Position numbers and translations under genes: made by a program
Shown: in pieces, positions 7,323-16,208 of the stretch
Numbering within the stretch: position 1 is the first letter of the stretch
How the letters are laid out: each line of letters begins with the position of its first letter
The notes under the pieces: generated by a model
What the model saw: only the letters and a program-made list of their open reading frames with translations
Databases searched by the model: none
Told to the model about the DNA's origin: nothing
Source: Halorientalis sp.
GTDB lineage: Archaea; Halobacteriota; Halobacteria; Halobacteriales; Haloarculaceae
Direction of reading: 5' to 3'
Length of the DNA: 64,000 nucleotides
Assembly: GCF_028275115.1 (NCBI RefSeq)
Contig: NZ_JAQCNH010000078.1
Location: forward strand, 28,937-92,936

Positions 7323-9143
7323 CTATCCCCCGCTCGCGTTCAGTAGGTCGGTCTCGATGGTCGACTGCTGGCCGAGCGAGTCGAGCGCGACGCGGTCGCG
7401 CTGACCGATGACGGCCACGGTAGCTTCGACGTCCACGTCGAAAGTGGACTGCTCGCCGTTCCGGACGTGGCGCACCCACCAGCGGTCCATCTTCGAGTTG
7501 TCGAGTACCAGGCGCGCTGTGATGATGTCGCTCGACCCGGAGTCGATCACCTGCTCGACGCGCGTGCTCCGGTCGGCCAGCGTGACACCGGCGGCTGTCA
7601 CGGTGTAATCGATCGACTCCACCGTCACTGGCGTCGTGAGCTCGTTTCGGACTGACGTGCGCGTCCGGACGGGGGCCGTGTCGGGGGCGGCCCGTCCCCA
7701 GGAGGAACTGACGCCGGTGACGACCAGTGCCGTCTGCCCCTGTACTTCGACCTCCTCGTTCCGGTCGCCGTTCATACCGGCGAGCAGGTCCGTCGTGACG
7801 ATGCTCTCACGGGTCCCGAGTTCGGCGTCGAACTTCGTCGCGCCCACGTCGGCCGTCGCGGTTGGCGTCGTCACCACCTGCGAGCGTTCGTCGCCGTTGA
7901 GATGGCGCGCCCACCACTGAGGCACCTCGCCGTTGTCTTTCAGGCTGGTCAGCGAGAGCGTATCGCTTCCCGGTTCGACCGTATCGAGGACAGTCGACCC
8001 GTCTGCGACCGGGACGCCGTTGATAGTCGTCGTCTGGCGGACGTCGAGCGACATCAGTGCGACCAGCCCCGGGTCGTCGGGCGTGTCGACGCTGGCGTCG
8101 GTTCGGATTTCGGTCGTGTCGTCGGTGACGGTGCCCCACTCCTGGTCTGTGTCGGTGACCGACGGCGGCTCGAAGGGGTCTGTCCGCTGTGACGTCTCGA
8201 CCGGTTCGACGCTCGTCTCACCGCTGCCGAGCATGTCCGTCTGCAACCGGATGGTTCGGTCGAACACGCGCATGGGAACGCGCTGGCGCTCGCCGTCTCG
8301 GACGACGTAGCCGTACATCCGGACCGTCAGATTGCTCACCTCGTCGTCGGTGACGTGTTTGCGCCACCAGTCGGCCATCTTCGGCGTGTCCAGCCCGACT
8401 GTGACGTCGATACTGCCGGACTCGCCGGGCGCGACGTTCAGTCCCGCCTCGCGCTGACCGGTCCCGAGTTCGACGCCGTTCATCTCGACGACGTACTCGA
8501 CGCCGGCCAGCCTGACGTCGTAGTCGTGAACGTTCTCCACGTCGGCCGAAAACAACAGCGGCGTCGTCTCCGCGTCGGCCGCGCCCCAACTGGCTCGCTG
8601 GTTCCGGAGCGTCAGGAGCGGGTCGCCCTGGAACGCGACCTGCCGAGCACCTTCGGTCCTGAACCCACCGAGGATCTCCGTCTCGACGGTCGAGGACTTC
8701 GCGGGAAGCTCCCGGGAGAACCCGGGCGCGTTCACCGTCGCATCGACGGTGAGTGCCGACTGCTCGTCGCCGTTGACGTGTGTTACCCACCAGTCGGCGA
8801 TCTTCGAGTTCTGCATCGCTGCCGTGAGGCTGATGCTGTTCCGCCCGGGACCGAAGCCGACGCCGGACCGCTCGCCGCGGGCCAGCGTCACGTCGTTCAA
8901 CCGCGCGGTGTAGGACACGTCCACCACGCCCGGCACGCCGACGGGATTGGGGTTGTCGACCGTGACGCTCGTGACGATCTCGGTACTCTCGTCGGTGATC
9001 GCACCCCACTCGTAGCTGGTCGAGCTGACCGTCGGCGCGGCGAACGCACCGGTCGCCGCCAGCACGCCGACCGTCACCACACCGAGGACGAGAACGACTG
9101 CGACGACGCCACCGAGTTTCAGCGCGACCTCACGTAGCTCCAT
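7323..9143 (-). CDS. Membrane-anchored protein with four tandem LEA14/WHy repeats
   Basis: The 606-residue protein begins with one transmembrane helix (LGGVVAVVLVLGVVTVGVLAATGAFA). It then has four repeats of about 140 residues. Each starts with a W-G-x-[VI]-T-D or S-W-G motif and ends with a conserved block of the form K-x-x-x-WWxxHV-x-x-x-E-x-S: IADWWVTHVNGDEQS, MADWWRKHVTDDEVS, VPQWWARHLNGDERS and MDRWWVRHVRNGEQS. This matches the WHy domain of LEA14-type desiccation proteins. Single or double WHy proteins are common; four in one chain is larger than usual. The protein is probably displayed outside the membrane, with a protective or structural role inferred. Confidence 0.85.
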   Translation of the reverse strand: MELREVALKLGGVVAVVLVLGVVTVGVLAATGAFAAPTVSSTSYEWGAITDESTEIVTSVTVDNPNPVGVPGVVDVSYTARLNDVTLARGERSGVGFGPGRNSISLTAAMQNSKIADWWVTHVNGDEQSALTVDATVNAPGFSRELPAKSSTVETEILGGFRTEGARQVAFQGDPLLTLRNQRASWGAADAETTPLLFSADVENVHDYDVRLAGVEYVVEMNGVELGTGQREAGLNVAPGESGSIDVTVGLDTPKMADWWRKHVTDDEVSNLTVRMYGYVVRDGERQRVPMRVFDRTIRLQTDMLGSGETSVEPVETSQRTDPFEPPSVTDTDQEWGTVTDDTTEIRTDASVDTPDDPGLVALMSLDVRQTTTINGVPVADGSTVLDTVEPGSDTLSLTSLKDNGEVPQWWARHLNGDERSQVVTTPTATADVGATKFDAELGTRESIVTTDLLAGMNGDRNEEVEVQGQTALVVTGVSSSWGRAAPDTAPVRTRTSVRNELTTPVTVESIDYTVTAAGVTLADRSTRVEQVIDSGSSDIITARLVLDNSKMDRWWVRHVRNGEQSTFDVDVEATVAVIGQRDRVALDSLGQQSTIETDLLNASGG

Positions 9144-9220
9144 TGTGAGAAACTATGGACAACTTAAGAATAGTTCCATCGACCAGATCGACGACCGATT
9201 TCGGTCGCGGTGGCGGGCGG

Positions 9221-9708
9221 TTAGCCCAGCGACACGTCCAAGTACAACGTGACGATGACGCCGAGCATGGTTCCGAGTGTGGCGATCCGTTCGTTGCCCC
9301 GGACGTGTGTCTCCGGGACGATTTCGTCGGAGATGACGAACAACATTGCACCGGCGGCAACGCCCGTAGCGTACGGGAGCAGCGGTTCGCTGCCCGACTG
9401 GAGGCCGGCGACGACCGCGTAGAGGCGCCGGTCGAGGCCGGCGTTGATCGCCGCGACCGACACCGCCAGCCCCTCCGGGACGTTCTGGATGCCGATTGCG
9501 AGCATGAGTGAGATGGCCTCCTCGGGTCGGCGGCGTCGGTCCGTCGCTCGCCGGTCAGCAGGTAGTGAGCGTGGGGCACCAGCCGGTCGGCCTGGTCGAG
9601 AAGAAGGACGCCCAGTGAGAGGCCGGCGATGACGAGGCCGCCGACCAGCCCCATCACGACCGGGTTCGTCCGGACGACGCTCCGGAACAGTTCGGCGACT
9701 GCGCTCAC
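9221..9708 (-). pseudogene. ZIP family metal transporter remnant with internal deletions and a frameshift
   Basis: From ATG 9708 the frame reads as the start of a haloarchaeal ZIP/ZupT transporter, with NPVVMGLVGGLVIAG and then LVPHAHYLLTGERR. It then leaves the conserved frame near 9530. The conserved sequence resumes in another frame: EEAISLMLAIGIQNVPEGLA, the core metal-binding helix with N-x-x-E-G. It continues through LLPYATGVAAGAMLFVISDE to the stop TAA at 9221-9223. Only about 162 codons remain, against roughly 250-300 in the family. Sequence is missing after GGLVIAG, before EEAISLML, and before SEPLLPYATG. A working transporter is therefore unlikely. Confidence 0.8.
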
Positions 9709-9732
9709 CGTTCGCCCGTTCGACGAACACGG

Positions 9733-10368
9733 CTAAATTAGTTCCTCGACCGCACACCCGATTGCGTCGACGTACTCCTCGCGCGTATACCCCAGCCGCG
9801 AGAGCCATACGTCCTGGTACGAGGGGTGTAACAGCGGCAGGACCGTCGTGTCGAGCGCGGGCCACGGGACGGGGTCGAGCACCGCGTCGAGGAAGCCGTC
9901 CAAGCCACGGCCGACCATCGAGAGTACTGACTCCGTGGCGTGTCTTCCGGTCGCGACCACGACACGGGGCGTGACTGCCTCGACCTCCTCGCGGAGGTAC
10001 GGCCGACAGTTCGCCCGCTCTCCCTCTGCAGGCTCGCGATTCGTCGTCGACTCGTCGGGGTCGGCCGGAAAACACTTTACAGCGTTGGTAAAATAACAGT
10101 CGTCGTGCCCGTAACCGGCGTCGGCGAGCAGTTCGCGGATCCGTCGGCCGGAGTGTCGGGACGTGTAGGCCATCCCGGTCCAGTTGCCTCCCTGCCAGCG
10201 GTCGGCCTCGGGGTCGCCGTAGCCCGGTGCCTCACCGACGACGACCAGATCGGCGTCGAGCGGTCCGTTCCCCCACGAGAGACACTCCCGGGATTCGACG
10301 AGGGCGGAACAGCGTTCGCAGGTTTCGGCGAGCGGATTTCGGTCGTCGCCGTCCGGGAACTCGGGCAT
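9733..10368 (-). CDS. Uracil-DNA glycosylase superfamily protein (family 4-type, [4Fe-4S])
   Basis: A 211-residue protein with the family signatures: GEAPGYGDPEAD (residues 45-56, motif 1), FTNAVKCFP (93-101) and LLHPSYQ near the C-terminus (motif 2 region). Four cysteines (C17, C20, C99, C121) are placed as in Fe-S cluster-containing family-4 UDGs. These enzymes excise uracil from deaminated DNA, the first step of base excision repair. The stretch around DRWQGGNWTGMAYTSR differs from the usual GxPFVG loop, so it may belong to a side branch of the superfamily with altered specificity. Confidence 0.88.
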   Translation of the reverse strand: MPEFPDGDDRNPLAETCERCSALVESRECLSWGNGPLDADLVVVGEAPGYGDPEADRWQGGNWTGMAYTSRHSGRRIRELLADAGYGHDDCYFTNAVKCFPADPDESTTNREPAEGERANCRPYLREEVEAVTPRVVVATGRHATESVLSMVGRGLDGFLDAVLDPVPWPALDTTVLPLLHPSYQDVWLSRLGYTREEYVDAIGCAVEELI

Positions 10369-10414
10369 CGGGTCGTGTTATTGGCGGGTCGCACTCCACG
10401 CTGGCGATTCGCCG

Positions 10415-10945
10415 TCAGTTCGCGGTGAGTCGCTCCTCGACGAGAACGGCCCCGGAAGGGGTGTGGACGACCCGGATTGTAAGCCGATCGCCGGGGTTGA
10501 GTTCACAGGCACCGCTGACCAACCGGAAGTCGAACACGTCGCCGGCCCGGTACACCTCGTCCCGGAGTGCGCCCTCTGCCTGTCCGTTCCGTCCGTCGAA
10601 GATGTCCGCCCCTCTGACGTTCTCGTCCGCGTCGATGGTGTTCGTCGGGAGGCCGACGATCCGTCCTCGCTTCCCACAGGCGTCGTTGGCGTCGACGGCA
10701 ATCTCGACGTTCGTCACCCGAACGGGGTCACCCGCCTGGTGGTAGATTCTGACGCGCTGGTTGTTGAACCCGCCGTCGTCGGCGACGAGTTCGCCGCTGG
10801 ACTCGGCGACCACCGGTGCGGGGTCGTCGACCTCCTCGCCGAACCCGAACGCGCCGACCGACAGGACGGCGGCGACGACGACGGCGACGCCGACCAGCAA
10901 CACCTCGCCGAGTACTTCCGACTGGCCGCGGTTACCTCCCAGCAC
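10415..10945 (-). CDS. Type IV pilin-like protein
   Basis: The N-terminus reads MLGGNRGQSEVLGEVLLVGVAVVV. It is a classic archaeal class III prepilin signal: a short charged leader, cleavage after Gly before QSEV, then a hydrophobic assembly helix (about residues 9-33). The remaining 140 residues form a beta-rich domain with VRIYHQAGDPVRVTNVEI. A prepilin peptidase would process the protein for pilus assembly. The GTG at 10945 is chosen over an upstream ATG because a TATA box at 10966-10976 places the transcription start at this codon. Confidence 0.85.
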   Translation of the reverse strand: MLGGNRGQSEVLGEVLLVGVAVVVAAVLSVGAFGFGEEVDDPAPVVAESSGELVADDGGFNNQRVRIYHQAGDPVRVTNVEIAVDANDACGKRGRIVGLPTNTIDADENVRGADIFDGRNGQAEGALRDEVYRAGDVFDFRLVSGACELNPGDRLTIRVVHTPSGAVLVEERLTAN

Positions 10946-10965
10946 ATCTCTAATTTGCCGTTCGT

Positions 10966-10976
10966 CCAATATAAGT
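10966..10976 (-). promoter_or_regulatory. TATA box of the pilin-like gene
   Basis: On the minus strand the sequence reads ACTTATATTGG. Its centre is about 26 nt before the GTG at 10945, so the mRNA is expected to be leaderless from that GTG. Confidence 0.55.
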
Positions 10977-11047
10977 GGATGGTTGGGCCTGCGCTGTCGT
11001 GGCGCGGGACCGATTTGCATTTAGTCCCGGCGGCGAATTGAAACTAC

Positions 11048-14000
11048 ATGAGCAGGTTCGATCCGGTGGACGACCAGTACGAGCCTCGCGCGCTCGAAGA
11101 GAACGTCTTCGAGTACTGGGACGCGGTCGACGCCTACGAACAGACGACGGAACACCGGGCCGACGGCGAGCGGTACTTCTTCGTCGACGGACCGCCCTAC
11201 ACCTCCGGGTCGGCGCATATGGGGACGACCTGGAACAAGACCCTGAAAGACTGTTATATCCGCTATCTTCGCATGCAGGGGTACGACGTGACCGACCGCC
11301 CGGGTTACGACATGCACGGGCTCCCAATCGAGACGAAAGTCGAGGAGAAACTCGGCTTCGAGAACAAGAAAGACATCGAGGAGTTCGGCGAGCAGAAGTT
11401 TATCGACGAGTGCAAACAGTTCGCCGAGGAGCAACTCGAGGGCCTGCAGGAGGACTTCAAATCCTTCGGCGTCTGGATGGACTGGGACGACCCCTACAAA
11501 ACTGTCCGCCCCGAGTACATGGAAGCGGCGTGGTGGGGGTTCGAGAAAGCCCACGAACGCGGCCTGGTCGAACAGGGGAAACGGTCGATCAACCAGTGTC
11601 CCCGGTGTGAGACCGCTATCGCCAACAACGAGGTGGAGTACCACCAAGTCGGCAAACCCTCTATCTACGTGAAGTTCCCGCTCCGTGAGCCCTCGGAACG
11701 AGCGAGCGGCGAAGCCGCGAGCCGTGAGGGGAGCCTCGTCATCTGGACCACCACGCCCTGGACCATCGTCGCCAACACATTCGTCGCGGTCGACGGCGAC
11801 CTCAAGTACGTCGGTGTCGACGCGGAAAAAAACGGCGAGACCGAGCGCCTCTACGTCGCCGAGGCCTGCGTCGAGGACGTGCTGAAAGCGGGCCGCTACG
11901 ACGACTACGAGGTCGTCGAAAGACTCGAGGGCGAGGAGATGGTCGGTTGGGCGTACGACCACCCGCTCGCGGAGCAGGTGCCAGACCACGCACAGGCCGA
12001 GGGGTCCCAGCAGGTCTACACCGCCGACTACGTGGAGGCCGACCGAACTGGCCTCGTACACTCCGCGCCCGGCCACGGTGAGGAGGACTTCGAGCGCGGG
12101 CAGGAACTCGACCTGGAGATGTTCTGCCCGGTCGGCAGCGATGGCGTCTACACCGACGTGGCCGGCGCGTACGAAGGCGAGTTCGTCCGTGACGCCAACG
12201 ACGAGATCATCGGTGACCTCGACGCGTCGGGCCACCTGCTGTCGAGCGAGCAGGGACACTCCGTCCGCGAGGGGCAGTGCTGGCGGTGTGATACGGACAT
12301 CGTTCGCCTCGTTACCGACCAGTGGTTCATTACGGTTACCGACATCAAGGACGAACTGCTCGACAACATCGAGGACAGCGAGTGGTACCCACAAGAGGCG
12401 CGAGACAACCGCTTCCGGGACTTCGTGGAGGACTCGCCGGACTGGAACGTCTCCCGCCAGCGGTACTGGGGCATCCCGATTCCGATCTGGACGCCGGACA
12501 GCGAGGCTTCAGCCTCGAACGGAGGCGGCGAAGCCGCCGGAGGTGACGGGGAGTGGAGCGGCAACATGGACGACGCCATCGTCGTCGGCACCCGCGAGGA
12601 ACTGGCCGAACGCGTCGACCAGGCAATCGACCCGGAGCGCGTCGACCTTCACAAGGGCACCGTCGACGAATTGACCATCACCGAGGACGGCACCACCTAC
12701 ACCCGCGTCGGCGACGTGTTCGACGTGTGGCTGGACTCCTCGGTCGCGACGTGGGGCACCATGAATTTCCCCGAGCAGGAAAGCGAGTTCGAGGAACTGT
12801 GGCCGGCCGACCTCATCATCGAGGCCCACGACCAGACCCGCGGCTGGTTCTGGTCGCAACTCGGGATGGGCACCGCTGCGCTCGGGGACGTGCCCTACGA
12901 ACAGGTCATGATGCACGGCTGGGCGCTCGACTCCGACGGCCGCAAGATGTCGAAGTCAATCGGGAACATCGTCGAACCCGGCGAGGCCATCGAGCGCCAC
13001 GGCCGGGACCCGATGCGGTTGTTCCTGCTGTCGGTGACGGGCCAGGCCGACGATATGAAGTTCTCCTGGGAGGAGATGGCCGAGATGCAGCGCCGGCTCA
13101 ACATCCTCTGGAACGTGTTCCGGTTCCCGCTGCCGTACATGCGGATGGACGAGTTCGACCCCGACAGTGTGGCCCTCACCGAGGCCGAGACGGAGCTGGT
13201 CGACGAGTGGATTCTCTCGCGGCTCCAGTCGGTCGAGGAGCGCATGACCGAACACTTCGAGAACTTCGAGCAGGACAAAGCACTCGACGCCCTGCTCGAG
13301 TTCGTCGTCGAGGACGTGTCCCGGTTCTACGTGCAGGTCGTCCGCGAGCGGATGTGGGCGGAGGACGACAGCGCGTCCAAACGGACTGCCTACGCCACGC
13401 TCTACCGCGTGCTGAAGGAGACGGTCGCGCTGATCGCGCCCTTCGCGCCGTTCGTCGCCGAAGAAATCTACGGCATCCTCACCGGTGAGGCGGGCCACGA
13501 CACCGTCCACATGTGTGACTGGCCCGAACCCGACACGTTCTGGCACGATCCCGCTCTGGAGGGCGAGGTCGAGGTCGCCCGGGCTGTCGAGGAAGCCGGC
13601 TCGAACGCCCGCCAGCAGGCCGAACGAAGCCTCCGGTGGCCGATCACGCGGGTCGTCGTCGCGGCCGACGACGCGGAGACCGCCGCTGCGGTCGAGAGCC
13701 AGCGCGCCCTCCTGACCGAGCGGCTCAATGCCCGGGAACTCGAACTGGTCGAACCCGGCCAGAGTTGGGGCGAACTCGCGTACTCCGCCGAGGCCGATAT
13801 GAGCCTGTTGGGGCCGGAGTTCGGTGACGACGCCGGCCGGATTATGAACGCTCTGAACGAGGCCAGCGTCGAGGAACCGACCGTCGAGGCGCTGGAAGCC
13901 GCGGTCGAAGACGCGCTCGGGGACCCCGTCGACCTGACCGAGGAGATGGTCGAGTTCGTCACGCAGACGCCCGACGACGTGACGGGTGTGGCCTTCGACG

Positions 14001-14332
14001 TGGCCGGCGACGAGATGGGCGTCGCCTACATCGACGCCGGCCTGACCGAGGACATCGAGAGCGAGGGGTACGCCCGCGAGGTGATCCGTCGAGTGCAGGA
14101 GATGCGCAAAGACCTCGACCTCGATCTGGAGGCGCGGATCCGTGTCGACCTCGACATCGACGACGACCGCGTGGCCGACCTCGTGGCCGACCACGAGGAC
14201 CTGATCGCCGGGGAAGTCCGGGCCGACGAGTTCGGACCGGTCGAGGACGGCCACCGCAGGGAGTGGGATGTCGACGGTATCGTCATGGAGATTGCGGTCG
14301 AGGCGGTCCCGGCGGTGGAAGCGTCTGACTGA
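11048..14332 (+). CDS. ileS: Isoleucyl-tRNA synthetase
   Basis: The 1094-residue class I synthetase charges tRNA-Ile. It has the HIGH-type motif HMGT (residues 57-60) in PPYTSGSAHMGT, the WTTTPWT editing-domain signature, the DQTRGWFWSQ segment and KMSKS at 633-637, followed by the anticodon-binding and C-terminal domains. Two E/R/A/S/G-rich stretches interrupt otherwise conserved sequence: ERASGEAASREG near residue 218 and SEASASNGGGEAAGG near residue 488. Both are encoded by GC-rich palindromes and look inserted. The first sits just before WTTTPWT at the editing domain. The length agrees with archaeal IleS plus these inserts. Confidence 0.97.
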   Translation: MSRFDPVDDQYEPRALEENVFEYWDAVDAYEQTTEHRADGERYFFVDGPPYTSGSAHMGTTWNKTLKDCYIRYLRMQGYDVTDRPGYDMHGLPIETKVEEKLGFENKKDIEEFGEQKFIDECKQFAEEQLEGLQEDFKSFGVWMDWDDPYKTVRPEYMEAAWWGFEKAHERGLVEQGKRSINQCPRCETAIANNEVEYHQVGKPSIYVKFPLREPSERASGEAASREGSLVIWTTTPWTIVANTFVAVDGDLKYVGVDAEKNGETERLYVAEACVEDVLKAGRYDDYEVVERLEGEEMVGWAYDHPLAEQVPDHAQAEGSQQVYTADYVEADRTGLVHSAPGHGEEDFERGQELDLEMFCPVGSDGVYTDVAGAYEGEFVRDANDEIIGDLDASGHLLSSEQGHSVREGQCWRCDTDIVRLVTDQWFITVTDIKDELLDNIEDSEWYPQEARDNRFRDFVEDSPDWNVSRQRYWGIPIPIWTPDSEASASNGGGEAAGGDGEWSGNMDDAIVVGTREELAERVDQAIDPERVDLHKGTVDELTITEDGTTYTRVGDVFDVWLDSSVATWGTMNFPEQESEFEELWPADLIIEAHDQTRGWFWSQLGMGTAALGDVPYEQVMMHGWALDSDGRKMSKSIGNIVEPGEAIERHGRDPMRLFLLSVTGQADDMKFSWEEMAEMQRRLNILWNVFRFPLPYMRMDEFDPDSVALTEAETELVDEWILSRLQSVEERMTEHFENFEQDKALDALLEFVVEDVSRFYVQVVRERMWAEDDSASKRTAYATLYRVLKETVALIAPFAPFVAEEIYGILTGEAGHDTVHMCDWPEPDTFWHDPALEGEVEVARAVEEAGSNARQQAERSLRWPITRVVVAADDAETAAAVESQRALLTERLNARELELVEPGQSWGELAYSAEADMSLLGPEFGDDAGRIMNALNEASVEEPTVEALEAAVEDALGDPVDLTEEMVEFVTQTPDDVTGVAFDVAGDEMGVAYIDAGLTEDIESEGYAREVIRRVQEMRKDLDLDLEARIRVDLDIDDDRVADLVADHEDLIAGEVRADEFGPVEDGHRREWDVDGIVMEIAVEAVPAVEASD
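11690..11730. repeat. Palindromic in-frame insert in ileS (copy 1)
   Basis: Outer arms CCCTC (11690-11694) and GAGGG (11726-11730) enclose an inner hairpin GCGGC-GAA-GCCGC at 11706-11718. The encoded residues SERASGEAASRE break the alignment expected for IleS just before the editing-domain motif. Confidence 0.6.
12503..12538. repeat. Palindromic in-frame insert in ileS (copy 2, double hairpin)
   Basis: Two adjacent hairpins, GAGGC-TTCA-GCCTC (12503-12516) and GGCGGC-GAA-GCCGCC (12524-12538), encode the low-complexity stretch SEASASNGGGEAAGG. The GAA loop is shared with copy 1. Confidence 0.6.
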
Positions 14333-14510
14333 CGTGTCCTACCGGGGCCGAATTTAGCTGAACGTAGGCGCTGAACCCCCTTCCTCAGCGAGCGCCGACC
14401 GAACGGGGGGCGCGAGCAGGGAGCGGATACGGCGCCGCACAGTTCTCGTACACGGTCCGAGGCCCACAGGCCCACGCAGTCACAACGTTCCTGCGTAGGG
14501 TGGTATACTA

Positions 14511-14852
14511 TTGACCGAACCCACAGTATACGACCTCGACCCGGGAGCGCACTCGACGTACTCCCTGGACTACCACCTGATACTCACCGTGAAGTATCGG
14601 CACGGAGTGCTAACCGAGGAGCGAACACAATCCATCCACGAGGTCATCAGCGGCTCACGGACAACTACGGTGTCGAACTGACCACCCTCGACGGCGAGGA
14701 CGACCACGTACACATCCTCTTCCGAGCGAAGCCAACCACAGACCTCCTGAGGCGAGGCGTATCAATGTCTTTAATCGCGTGGGAGAGTCAAAAATGTCGG
14801 TCAGAGTGGGACGTGTCATGGGCTTACGCGCTCCCTCCCACCCCTGACGGGA
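14511..14852 (+). pseudogene. IS200/IS605-type tnpA remnant
   Basis: Starting with TTG at 14511 the frame reads VYDLDPGAHSTYSLDYHLIL, then a Y-R-H-G-V-L-T-E-E-R segment, then a frame shift at about 14650 where one base is missing. The next frame gives TDNYGVELTTLDGEDDHVHI followed by LFRAKPTTDLL. DHVH is the HUH metal-binding motif of Y1 transposases. After that the similarity stops: the helix with the catalytic tyrosine is absent and unrelated codons follow. The gene is therefore truncated and frameshifted and cannot make an active transposase. Confidence 0.85.
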
Positions 14853-14878
14853 TGGCCTTCGGCGCTGTTACCGCTGTG
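14824..14878. repeat. IS-end-like sequence, inverted copy of the tnpB element's left end
   Basis: This stretch, starting TTACGCGCTCCCTCCCACCC, matches the reverse complement of 19469-19526 over about 55 bp with few differences, including the CCCACCCC hairpin half and the outer GCGCTGTTACCGCT part. It is likely an end of the same IS family left beside the tnpA remnant. Confidence 0.6.
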
Positions 14879-14903
14879 AGCGAGTAGGGTAGGGTATGGC
14901 AGG

Positions 14904-15752
14904 TCACAGTTTTGTCGCGATGACGGGCGCGGCGCTGACGGTGCTGGCGGCCCGTTCCAGCGTGTCGGTCCCGTAGATGGCTTCGATGCCGGCGCGGGCG
15001 AGTTTCGTCGTCGCGTCGCCGGTCAGCATCGGGTGAACGCAGGTGACGTACACCCGGGCGGCACCCATGTCGTCAAGCGCGGCGACCGATTCGGCCATCG
15101 TCGACCCGGTCGCCACGATGTCGTCTGTCAGCACCACGTCCCGCCCGTCCACGTCGGCGTCGCGGGGTCGAATCTCGACTTCCGAACCGGAGAGTCGGGT
15201 CTTCTCGAAGTAGTCCGTGCGGCCGCGCCCGTATGCGCCCTGCACCGTGTCGGCGATGTTGACCGCGCCCTCGTCGGGCGAGAGAAAGACTGGTTCGGTC
15301 AGGTCTTCAGGAAGCGGGTCGGCCAACTGGGCGGCGGCGTCGACGGCCTCGGCCGGCACGTCGAAGTAATCGACGACTGTCGGCTCGTGGGGGTTGACGG
15401 TCAGCACGCGGTCGGTGCCGGGACTCAGCGCCTTTGCCATCGCGCGGGCCGAGACTGGTTGGCCGGGCTCGAAGGCCTCGTCCTGCCGGGCGTAGCCCAT
15501 GTAGGGGATGACGGTCGTGACGTGACTGGCACCGGCCTCGCGCACGGCGTCCTGAAGCTGGAGCAACTCGACGTGTGTGTCGCTCGAGTCCGTTGCGGCG
15601 ATGATTACCGCTTCGTCGGCGTCGAAGTACGGAACCTGTGCCATGTGCTCCCCGTCGGGGAACCGCTCGAAAGAGACGGGCGCGAGGTCCGCGTCGGTCG
15701 CCGCGGCGACGGACGCGGCCAGCGACTGGGAACTGGAGCCACTGACGATCAT
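14904..15752 (-). CDS. prs: Ribose-phosphate pyrophosphokinase (PRPP synthetase)
   Basis: The 282-residue enzyme makes PRPP from ribose 5-phosphate and ATP for nucleotide, histidine and tryptophan synthesis. Visible motifs are the N-terminal FERFPDGEHMAQVP, the PYMGYARQDEAFEPGQPVSA flexible-loop region and the PRPP-binding loop VLTDDIVATGSTM. The length is on the short side of bacterial PRPP synthetases (about 310) but fits archaeal class enzymes. The gene stands alone between the tnpA remnant and a divergent SMR transporter gene. Confidence 0.93.
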   Translation of the reverse strand: MIVSGSSSQSLAASVAAATDADLAPVSFERFPDGEHMAQVPYFDADEAVIIAATDSSDTHVELLQLQDAVREAGASHVTTVIPYMGYARQDEAFEPGQPVSARAMAKALSPGTDRVLTVNPHEPTVVDYFDVPAEAVDAAAQLADPLPEDLTEPVFLSPDEGAVNIADTVQGAYGRGRTDYFEKTRLSGSEVEIRPRDADVDGRDVVLTDDIVATGSTMAESVAALDDMGAARVYVTCVHPMLTGDATTKLARAGIEAIYGTDTLERAASTVSAAPVIATKL

Positions 15753-15869
15753 AGTCGAGTCGTCGCTACGGCGACTCTAAAACCCATCTCTTTGGTCCGT
15801 CCGCCGGTCACCGCGGACCCGGAGTGCCGGAGCGCAACCGCTTAGTGTCGACTGGCTGTACGCTCGCCT

Positions 15870-16202
15870 GTGAACCCGTACGCCCTCCTCGCCGCGGCAA
15901 TCGCGTCCGAGCTGGTCGCCACGGTGTCGCTCAAGCTCTCGCAGGGCTTCTCGAAGCCCCTGCCCAGTCTCGGGGTCGTCGTCGGCTACGGCGTGGCCTT
16001 CGCCCTGCTCTCGCTGGTCCTGGAAGAGCTCCCAATCGGTATGGTCTACGCGACGTGGGCCGCGCTCGGCATCGTCGGTATCGCGGCCGTCGGCGTCGTC
16101 GCCTTCGGCGAACGGCTCGACCCCGCCGGGGTGGCCGGTATCGCCTGTATCGTCCTCGGCGTCGTCCTGCTGAACGTCGTCTCTGAGACGTCCGCCCACT
16201 GA
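15870..16202 (+). CDS. SMR family small multidrug-resistance transporter
   Basis: A 110-residue protein with four predicted membrane helices. It has the essential glutamate of the SMR family in the first helix (E14 in IASELVATVSLKLSQGF) and the conserved GMVYATWAALGIVG in helix 3. Such proteins work as dimers in the cytoplasmic membrane and exchange protons for cationic compounds or guanidinium. The GTG at 15870 is the natural start. It converges with the next gene, whose stop lies 7 bp away. Confidence 0.9.
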   Translation: MNPYALLAAAIASELVATVSLKLSQGFSKPLPSLGVVVGYGVAFALLSLVLEELPIGMVYATWAALGIVGIAAVGVVAFGERLDPAGVAGIACIVLGVVLLNVVSETSAH

Positions 16203-16208
16203 TTCGAT

